Assembly (NCBI GenBank): GCA_008975185.1
Contig: BFAU01000058.1
Span: forward strand, 1-12,707
Length of the DNA stretch: 12,707 bases
Source: a bacterium MnTg04
GTDB lineage: Bacteria > Pseudomonadota > Gammaproteobacteria > Steroidobacterales > MnTg04
Direction of reading: 5' to 3'
Every line of letters starts with the position of its first letter. Position 1 is the first letter of the stretch. The notes beneath the pieces are model-generated. The model saw only the letters and a list, made by a program, of their open reading frames with translations. It was not told where the DNA came from and ran no database searches. Positions 7,627 to 12,707 of this stretch are shown one piece after another. Made by a program: the position numbers and the translations under genes.

Positions 7627-7881
7627 ATGATCAGGAAAATCAGTTTGGTTTTGAGCCTGGCTATCCCGATGATGGCCTGCGGGAGTGCGGAAAAAGAAGC
7701 TGCAGAAGAAATCAATGACGAAGCTGCGACGGCCGAGGAAATCTTTAGCGAGAAAACCGTGTTTGACCCGATGGTGGATGCGATAGAAAAGGCCGAGGCC
7801 GCTAAAGAAACTATCGAAAAACAGAAAGAGCAATGGGACAAAATACTGGAGGAGGCTGAAAACGGCGATGGCGAAACCTGA
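7627..7881 (+). CDS. Small acidic putative lipoprotein with coiled-coil-like body
   Basis: The 84-residue product starts with a short basic n-region and a hydrophobic stretch ending in MMAC (Cys18). This looks like a lipoprotein signal peptide, giving a mature lipoprotein of about 67 residues in the cell envelope. The lipobox is not textbook (Met at -3). The mature part is very rich in Glu, Lys and Ala (repeated AEE, EKAEAAKETIEKQKEQ), predicting one long charged helix or coiled coil. I recognise no family. GGAGG at 7617-7621 lies 5 nt before ATG 7627, which is strong. A weak promoter-like pair (TTGAAC at 7570-7575 and CATGAT at 7594-7599, 18-nt spacing) lies upstream. The gene is more AT-rich than its neighbours. 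It precedes the methyltransferase by 47 nt. Confidence 0.72.
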   Translation: MIRKISLVLSLAIPMMACGSAEKEAAEEINDEAATAEEIFSEKTVFDPMVDAIEKAEAAKETIEKQKEQWDKILEEAENGDGET

Positions 7882-7928
7882 ACGCTTTGCTGGCGGCATC
7901 GATGGCCAGAGTCGTTGAGGCTTGCTGA

Positions 7929-8594
7929 ATGCAAAGAATCCCCGAACCGGAGTTAATGAACGAGCCTGAACAGGCACTCGCCTACGCCGAAGCTGATTTC
8001 GACGAAGCCAATACCTTGTTCGTCGATCTGTTTGTCAGCCGGTTTCCGGATTTTCATAGCGGTCGCCTGCTCGACCTGGGTTGCGGCCCGGCAGACATCA
8101 GTTTGCGTCTGGCGGCGGCATTGCCCGGGTTGCTTGTCGATGGAGTCGATGGCGCCGGAGAAATGTTGAAATTTGGCCGTGAACGGCTGGCGCTGGACCC
8201 GGCGCTGGCGTCCAGGGTCACGCTGATAGAGGGCATCATCCCGGGAGTCGAATTGCCGGCCAGCCATTATGGGGCGTTGATCAGTAACAGCCTTTTGCAC
8301 CATCTGCACCAGCCCGATGTCCTTTGGCAGATGATTTCCAGGCTTGCGGCCCCGGGTGCGATTGTGATGATCATGGATTTGTTCAGGCCGCCAGACTGCG
8401 ATCGTGCGGCATCGCTCGTTGAATGTTACGCGCACGATGCGCCACCGATCCTGCAGGAGGATTTTTATAACTCGTTGCTGGCCGCCTTTACGCCAAACGA
8501 AGTCATGGAACAGTTGGCCCGGAATGATCTCGAATCATTGCAGGTCGAAACGGTTTCCGATCGGCACCTGCTGGTCAGCGGGCGGCTCGGTTAA
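7929..8594 (+). CDS. Class I SAM-dependent methyltransferase of unknown substrate
   Basis: The 221-residue protein has motif I LLDLGCGPADIS (47-58), the second acidic strand DGVDGAGEML, and SNSLLHHLHQPD followed by a predicted strand/helix IVMIMDLFRP. This is the standard order of a type 11/12 Rossmann methyltransferase. The C-terminal third (FTPNEVMEQLARNDL...VSDRHLLVSG) resembles stand-alone small-molecule methyltransferases more than RNA or protein enzymes, but I cannot name a substrate. GAGG at 7917-7920 lies 8 nt before the ATG. The stop is 12 nt before plsB, so the two are very likely co-transcribed. Whether it acts on a lipid is speculation from that neighbourhood only. Confidence 0.82.
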   Translation: MQRIPEPELMNEPEQALAYAEADFDEANTLFVDLFVSRFPDFHSGRLLDLGCGPADISLRLAAALPGLLVDGVDGAGEMLKFGRERLALDPALASRVTLIEGIIPGVELPASHYGALISNSLLHHLHQPDVLWQMISRLAAPGAIVMIMDLFRPPDCDRAASLVECYAHDAPPILQEDFYNSLLAAFTPNEVMEQLARNDLESLQVETVSDRHLLVSGRLG

Positions 8595-8606
8595 AGGATT
8601 CGGTCG

Positions 8607-11081
8607 ATGAGCCTGTCCGCTGTCAGTCGGTTTTTTCTTTACCTGAGGAGGAAAATTCAGCGCCTTATCCTGCGTTGCAAGGTTGTGCCCGACGATCTGG
8701 CCGAGCTTCAACTGCGCACGGATATTCCGGTTTGTTATGTGCTCGAATACAGCGGGCGCGGAAACCGGATGGCATTGGACGAGGCTTGCCGGCGGCACGG
8801 GCTTCCCGATGCCGAAGACGGACTGGAATTGACGGATGTAGCAGAGCGCAGGGCGATTTTTTATCTGAAGCATTACCACGGCTGGTACCGGCGCAGGAGC
8901 CTGCACATTTCGGACCGGCTGCGGCGGCTGGTCGAGGCGGCATCGAAAAACCCGGATATGGAAGTACAGCTTGTGCCCGCTGCGATTTTCTGGGGACGCG
9001 CGCCGGAGCAGCGCTCCGGCTTGAAGCTGCTGTTCAGCGAGCAATGGAAGGAAGGCGGGCGCTGGCGGCGCCTGATGCAGGTCCTGTTGCAAGGCAGGGA
9101 AACGATGGTTCATTTTTCCGCCCCGTTGTCGCTGCGCGATATTGTGGACGAGGGGCTGGGTCCGAAAAAAGCAGAAAGAAAAATCGCAAGAATCTTGCGC
9201 GTGCATTTTCGTCGCCAGCGTGCTGCGACGATCGGCCCCGATCTTTCTCATCGCAGGAACCTTTTCAAAAGCATACTGCGCATGAGTGAAGTGAAGGCGG
9301 CGATTCAGAAAGAGATTTCGTCAAACAAGATGTCGGAAAAGAGGGCCAGGGCCAGGGCTCGTTCATATCTGAAAGAAATTTCCGCGGATTATTCCTATCC
9401 GGTGGTCAGGTTCCTCGCCACCGTCCTCAGCAAGGTCTGGAACCGTCTGTATGACGGCGTAGATCTTGCCAATGTCGATAATCTCAGGCAGATCGCACCA
9501 AACTACGAACTGGTTTATGTCCCCTGCCACCGCAGCCATATTGACTATCTGCTGCTCTCCTATGTGATTTACAACCAGGGCCTGATGGTTCCCCATGTCG
9601 CTGCCGGCAAGAATCTCGATCTGCCGGTCATCGGGTCGATCCTGCGTAGCGGGGGCGCTTTTTTTCTTCGCCGCAGCTTCAAAGGCAAGCGGCTTTACTC
9701 CGTGGTTTTCGAGTCTTATCTGTCCGCAATAATAGCCCGTGGTTATTCGATCGAGTATTTTGTCGAGGGCGGACGCAGCCGCACCGGCCGCTTGCTGAAA
9801 GCGAAGCCGGGCATGCTCGCGATGACGGTGCGCAGCTTTTTGAAAGACAGCACGCGGCCGATCGCTTTTGTACCCGTTTATTTTGGCTACGAAAAGCTGA
9901 TCGAGGGCCAGGCATTTATTCGTGAACTGCGTGGCGGGACCAAACGCAAGGAAAGTTTTTTTGGTTTCCTGCGCTATTTGCCGTCACTGCGAAACAGCTT
10001 CGGCAAGGTTTCCGTTAACTTTGGCCAGCCGTTGATTCTGCACGAGTTGCTGGATGAAACAGGCGAGGACTGGCGGAGCGATGAGGACAGTTCGCGCTGG
10101 TTGCCGCAGTTGGTCTCCGAATTGGGTGACCGGATCATGCTGCGGATCAACGAAGCGGCATCGGTTAGCCCTGCGGCATTGCTAAGCATGGTTCTGCTCA
10201 GCACGCCACGGCAGACCATGCTGGAAAACGATCTCAGGGAGCAACTGGAGATGCTGGTTCAGTTGCTGTCGGCCGCGCCATACTCGCCGTGGATGTCGGT
10301 TACCCAAAAAATCGCGGACGAAATAATTGCCCATGGCGAAGCGCTCGCTATCGTAATCCGCGAAGAAAGAGAACTCGGTGCGATAGTCCGCATGAGAACC
10401 CGCAACGCGGTACTGATGACCTACGTCCGTAACAGCATCCAGCACCTGTTGATCCTGCCCTCGCTGGTCGCCGCGTGTTTTACCAATCGGCCGCAACTTA
10501 GCGAGGCGGAGCTGGTCAGGCTTTGCGGGCTGGTTTACCCGTATCTCCAGGAGGAGCTTTTTTTACGCTGGCGGGTTGAGGAACTCGCGGTAGAGGTTCC
10601 GAAAGTATTGCGAACCATGCGCGACCTGGGCCTGGTCAGGGAGGACGATGCCCGTGGCGTTTTTTGCCGCCCCGATACGGGCGCCCCGCAGGCGGCGCAA
10701 ATCAATTTCCTGGCGCGGACATCTTCACAGGCGTTGGAAAGATTTTATATGGCGATCGCCGTGCTTCTCAGCCGCGGAAGCGGGCAGATAAACGCCGTGG
10801 AACTGGAGGAGGCGAGTCGCAGGGTCGCCCAGAATATGGCGTTGTTATACGAACTGGATTCACCCGATTATTTCGATCGCTCGTTGTTCAGGAGTTTCGT
10901 CTCCAAGATGCTGGCGAATAAATTTCTGCGCGAAAATCCAGATGGCATGCTGGTTTTCGATAAGGAGCTCGAGAATGTTGACCGGGACGCGCGCCTGGTA
11001 CTTGGCGAGCAGGTCAGGCTGAGTATCCTGCAACTGGCGAGCCGATTGCCCGACAAACAACAGCCGAATACCGCCAAATAA
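8607..11081 (+). CDS. plsB: Glycerol-3-phosphate 1-O-acyltransferase PlsB
   Basis: The 824-residue protein is close to the 807 of E. coli PlsB. This inner-membrane enzyme transfers an acyl chain from acyl-ACP or acyl-CoA to position 1 of sn-glycerol 3-phosphate, the first step of phospholipid synthesis. All four acyltransferase blocks are present: block I HRSHIDYLLLSY (308-319) with the catalytic His308-X4-Asp313 pair, block II GAFFLRRSF (350-358), block III FVEGGRSRTGR (385-395) and block IV FVPVYFGYEKL (421-431). A long N-terminal domain of about 300 residues and a C-terminal domain of about 350 residues are as expected for PlsB and distinguish it from the small PlsC. AAAGG at 8593-8597, overlapping the methyltransferase stop, is 9 nt before the ATG. 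I see no truncation. No intrinsic terminator with a T-run follows the stop. Confidence 0.97.
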   Translation: MSLSAVSRFFLYLRRKIQRLILRCKVVPDDLAELQLRTDIPVCYVLEYSGRGNRMALDEACRRHGLPDAEDGLELTDVAERRAIFYLKHYHGWYRRRSLHISDRLRRLVEAASKNPDMEVQLVPAAIFWGRAPEQRSGLKLLFSEQWKEGGRWRRLMQVLLQGRETMVHFSAPLSLRDIVDEGLGPKKAERKIARILRVHFRRQRAATIGPDLSHRRNLFKSILRMSEVKAAIQKEISSNKMSEKRARARARSYLKEISADYSYPVVRFLATVLSKVWNRLYDGVDLANVDNLRQIAPNYELVYVPCHRSHIDYLLLSYVIYNQGLMVPHVAAGKNLDLPVIGSILRSGGAFFLRRSFKGKRLYSVVFESYLSAIIARGYSIEYFVEGGRSRTGRLLKAKPGMLAMTVRSFLKDSTRPIAFVPVYFGYEKLIEGQAFIRELRGGTKRKESFFGFLRYLPSLRNSFGKVSVNFGQPLILHELLDETGEDWRSDEDSSRWLPQLVSELGDRIMLRINEAASVSPAALLSMVLLSTPRQTMLENDLREQLEMLVQLLSAAPYSPWMSVTQKIADEIIAHGEALAIVIREERELGAIVRMRTRNAVLMTYVRNSIQHLLILPSLVAACFTNRPQLSEAELVRLCGLVYPYLQEELFLRWRVEELAVEVPKVLRTMRDLGLVREDDARGVFCRPDTGAPQAAQINFLARTSSQALERFYMAIAVLLSRGSGQINAVELEEASRRVAQNMALLYELDSPDYFDRSLFRSFVSKMLANKFLRENPDGMLVFDKELENVDRDARLVLGEQVRLSILQLASRLPDKQQPNTAK

Positions 11082-11116
11082 TCATGCTGCGGTGCAGCGC
11101 GCAAGCCTGCGCCGAA

Positions 11117-11167
11117 TTCGCTGCCGATCTTTCGCCAGCAATCGCAACGAGCCTTACAGGCAGCGAA
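11117..11167. repeat. Inverted repeat / hairpin A, 9-bp perfect stem
   Basis: TTCGCTGCC (11117-11125) is the exact reverse complement of GGCAGCGAA (11159-11167), closing a 33-nt loop. It abuts hairpin B with no spacer. Confidence 0.6.
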
Positions 11168-11216
11168 CGCGGGGTTCTCGGTCCCATCCAGGCTGCCTGA
11201 TGGCCAAGAGAACGCG
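11168..11216. repeat. Inverted repeat / hairpin B, long interrupted stem
   Basis: CGC (11168-11170) pairs with GCG (11214-11216), GTTCTC (11174-11179) with GAGAAC (11208-11213), GG (11180-11181) with CC (11204-11205), CCAT (11184-11187) with ATGG (11200-11203), and CAGG (11189-11192) with CCTG (11196-11199) around a CTG loop. Small bulges (GGG, AA, TC, C) interrupt it. This gives 19 pairs within 49 nt. Confidence 0.6.
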
Positions 11217-11226
11217 ATGCATCAAA

Positions 11227-11256
11227 ATCGGGGGAAATCATAAGCCTGACTCCGAT
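11227..11256. repeat. Small inverted repeat
   Basis: ATCGG (11227-11231) is the reverse complement of CCGAT (11252-11256), extendable by one G-T pair. It is short and could be chance, but it continues the run of hairpins. Confidence 0.3.
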
Positions 11257-11262
11257 GACGCT

Positions 11263-11380
11263 TGCCTGGGAAGGCGGCCGGGCGATCTCGCGCGGCGATT
11301 CTGTCCCTGTCGACGGGAAAAGCCCCAGAGGGCGGGAGCCCGGGCTTTGGCTGACTTGCCGCCGAAGGCATAAACAGGCA
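11263..11380. repeat. Nested inverted repeats / multi-helix element C
   Basis: Nested pairings run from outside in: TGCCTG (11263-11268) with CAGGCA (11375-11380), GGCGGC (11273-11278) with GCCGCC (11358-11363), AAAGCCC (11319-11325) with GGGCTTT (11342-11348), and inside that GGGC-GGGA-GCCC (11330-11341) with a GNRA-type tetraloop. TCCC/GGGA (11304-11307 / 11315-11318) can form a side hairpin. Competing pairs exist, such as CCGGGC (11278-11283) with GCCCGG (11338-11343) and TGCC/GGCA (11357-11360 / 11367-11370). Confidence 0.5.
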
Positions 11381-11420
11381 GTATTCGTCTTGAAAAACAC
11401 AGGCTTGCAAGGGGAAACGG

Positions 11421-11470
11421 CGCTGGATTTTCGTCTGAAGGCGCTTTTCAGTTGCAAAAATCGACCAGCG
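11421..11470. repeat. Inverted repeat / hairpin D, bulged stem before the DUF1302 gene
   Basis: CGCTGG (11421-11426) pairs with CCAGCG (11465-11470) and ATTTT (11427-11431) with AAAAT (11457-11461), leaving a CGA bulge on the 3' side. An inner stem CTGAA (11435-11439) / TTCAG (11447-11451) caps it. No T-run follows, so it is not a classical terminator. Confidence 0.55.
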
Positions 11471-11520
11471 AAAATAACAGCCTGATAAAAATCATGCGAG
11501 CACATCATCCGGGGAAGCAA

Positions 11521-12707
11521 ATGAAAACCATACCCACGAACCGGCGCCGTCAGGCGGCACCGTTGCAAGGCACGATTCTCTTTGTTTTTTGCCTGTCAAT
11601 ATTGCTTGTGCCAACGGCCTGGCCGGCTGAATTTGGCGATTCAACCGATGGCTTGTACGGCAGCTGGGATACCACAATTTCCTATGGACAGACCTGGCGG
11701 GTGCAAAGCCCGGATTTGGAACTGATTGGTCTGGCAAATGGCGGTACGGCGCTGTCGTTGAATCACGATGACGGTACGCTGAACTACGACACCGGAACGA
11801 TCAGCCGAGTGTTCAAACTCACCACCGAGATCGAAGCAAACTACAAGAATTTCGGATTTTTTGTCCGCGCTTTTGCTTTCTATGATGAGTGGAACGAAGA
11901 AAAAAACAGGTTGCGGACCCCTTTGGGCCCGCAGGGAAATGACCTGGTCAGCAGTGATTTCAGAGTCCTTGACCTGTATCTGTCGGCCAAGTTCGATCTC
12001 GGTTCGATGCCAGGCGAACTGCGGGTCGGCAGCCAGGTACTGAACTGGGGCGAGAGTACTTTTTTCCCGGGCGGCATCAATGTAATCAGCCACTTCGATG
12101 TCTCGCGTCTGCGTACGCCCGGCGCTGAGCTCCGCGAAGCCTTGATCCCCCAGGACCTCGCGTGGTTATCGCTGGGCACATCGGACAACACGAGTCTCGA
12201 GCTGTTCTACCAGTTCGAGTGGGACGATACGAAACCGGACCCGGTTGGATCCGCGTTCAGCACCAATGACTTTGCGGTCGGCGATGGCCAGAAGGTGATG
12301 CTGGGATTCGGCATCTGGAGCGACCTGGGTACGGATTTCTCGCAATTCAATGGCGGCACTATCGATAACTTCAACTTTGTCAGCCGCTTGCCCGATCGCA
12401 ACGCGAAAGACAGCGGCCAGTTTGGCGCTCGCTTTACCTGGTACCTGGACGGCTTGTTCGATGGTACCGAGTTCGGTCTTTATTACATCAACTATCACAG
12501 TCGCCTGCCCTATGTGAACGGTATTACCGGAACACAGGTGGGGCTGGGCAACGGTCTCGGTGCCGGGACGGCTCTCGGTGGGGCTGCGCAGGCGATTGCG
12601 TCCGGGTTGCCATTGAATACGGCGATCGCGGTTGGCACCCAGGCCGGGCTAAGCGCCGCCGCTGCGGCGGGCGGGGAGCTCGACCCCGCGGCCCCGCTGC
12701 AGGCCGC
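11521..12707 (+). CDS. DUF1302 family outer-membrane protein, N-terminal part, truncated by window end
   Basis: From ATG 11521 the frame is open to the window end (395 codons plus 2 nt). A signal peptide is clear: basic n-region (NRRR), hydrophobic core ILFVFCLSILLV (19-30) and probable cleavage after WPA (Ala36). The mature part alternates short amphipathic strands typical of a beta-barrel. It carries the DUF1302-type segment QVLNWGESTFFPGGIN (172-187), followed by ISHFDVSRLRTPG. Family members are usually 550-650 residues, so a third or more lies beyond the edge. In other proteobacteria DUF1302 genes often sit beside DUF1329 and RND-type exporter genes, and a role in outer-membrane lipid or hydrophobic-compound traffic has been proposed. 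Here only the gene start is visible. From about residue 340 the sequence becomes strongly Gly/Ala-rich. A GGGGA ribosome binding site lies at 11511-11515. Confidence 0.88.
   Translation, partial: MKTIPTNRRRQAAPLQGTILFVFCLSILLVPTAWPAEFGDSTDGLYGSWDTTISYGQTWRVQSPDLELIGLANGGTALSLNHDDGTLNYDTGTISRVFKLTTEIEANYKNFGFFVRAFAFYDEWNEEKNRLRTPLGPQGNDLVSSDFRVLDLYLSAKFDLGSMPGELRVGSQVLNWGESTFFPGGINVISHFDVSRLRTPGAELREALIPQDLAWLSLGTSDNTSLELFYQFEWDDTKPDPVGSAFSTNDFAVGDGQKVMLGFGIWSDLGTDFSQFNGGTIDNFNFVSRLPDRNAKDSGQFGARFTWYLDGLFDGTEFGLYYINYHSRLPYVNGITGTQVGLGNGLGAGTALGGAAQAIASGLPLNTAIAVGTQAGLSAAAAAGGELDPAAPLQA

Larger units (their letters stand above)
11082..11520 (+). other. Gene-free 439-nt region rich in inverted repeats; candidate structured leader or small RNA
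   Basis: No reading frame here looks like a real gene: frames on both strands give arginine/serine/proline-rich products without domains. The stretch holds a run of potential hairpins, listed separately (11117-11167, 11168-11216, 11227-11256, 11263-11380, 11421-11470). A short hairpin GCTGC-GGT-GCAGC (11086-11098) directly follows plsB but lacks a T-run. GGGGA at 11511-11515 may serve as the ribosome binding site for the DUF1302 ATG at 11521. A weak promoter-like pair (TTGCAA 11452-11457, TAACAG 11475-11480, 17-nt spacing) lies close to that gene. If it is used, the structures upstream would not be in the mRNA. The match to an RNA family is unknown. Confidence 0.5.

Noticed and set aside
7890..7909. 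CTGGC...GCCAG pair between the lipoprotein and methyltransferase genes as a terminator
   Set aside because: The stem is short with a wide loop and no T-run, so co-transcription of the two genes remains likely.
7953..8435. Minus-strand 160-codon frame opposite the methyltransferase
   Set aside because: It is polar and motif-free, and the plus frame carries a clear SAM-binding motif.
11086..11098. Hairpin GCTGC-GGT-GCAGC right after plsB as a terminator
   Set aside because: The stem is only 5 bp and no T-run follows.
11117..11216. Integron attC-like sites
   Set aside because: The GTTRRRY/RYYYAAC core pair and cassette layout are missing, and the neighbours are housekeeping genes.
11361..11368. 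GCCGAAGG, as in the glycine riboswitch core
   Set aside because: The following GCAA and the downstream CTCTCAGGCAAAAGGAC-type segment are absent, as is a matching 5' GGAGAG strand. One octamer is not enough.
11092..11373. Plus-strand 93-codon frame after plsB
   Set aside because: The Arg-rich product has no family features, and the region is better explained by inverted repeats.
11014..11568. Minus-strand 184-codon frame covering the intergenic region before DUF1302
   Set aside because: It overlaps the 3' end of plsB and the DUF1302 signal peptide. The product is Ser/Arg/Pro/Cys-rich without a domain, and no ribosome binding site supports it.

Overview
The window looks like a chromosomal segment of a free-living, probably marine or environmental, gammaproteobacterium. 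The evidence is a PlsB-type glycerol-3-phosphate acyltransferase, a DUF1302 outer-membrane protein, an alkyltransferase-like (ATL) DNA-repair protein and DUF697-type GTPases. Base composition is moderately GC-rich and coding is dense. I see no insertion sequence, phage gene, CRISPR array, tRNA or rRNA. The lineage is inferred from gene content and was not tested by any search.

Left part (1-2940): the N-terminal third of an ATP-dependent 5-oxoprolinase lies on the minus strand and runs off the left edge. It is divergent from a sodium:solute symporter of the PutP branch. A shared role in pyroglutamate/proline/glutamate use is possible but inferred only from the arrangement.

Middle (3023-6761), all on plus: two tandem membrane-associated Era-like GTPases with DUF697-like C-terminal regions. 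The second most likely starts at a GTG inside the first (116-nt overlap, AAGGAG ribosome binding site). Its stop overlaps a TTG start of an ATL protein (PWHR in place of PCHR). After a 58-nt gap comes a small alpha/beta hydrolase. The three overlapping genes look translationally coupled.

Next (6750-8594): a short-chain dehydrogenase on minus converges on the hydrolase (12-nt overlap). It is divergent from a gene for a very small acidic lipoprotein, which is followed by a class I SAM methyltransferase.

Right part (8607-12707): full-length plsB directly follows the methyltransferase (12-nt gap). A 439-nt gene-free stretch then leads to a DUF1302 outer-membrane protein that is cut by the window end. 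This stretch is packed with inverted repeats: two abutting hairpins at 11117-11216, nested long-range pairings at 11263-11380 and a bulged hairpin at 11421-11470. It could be a structured 5' leader or a small RNA of no class I recognise. It is the best candidate here for something undescribed, but it rests on visual pairing only.
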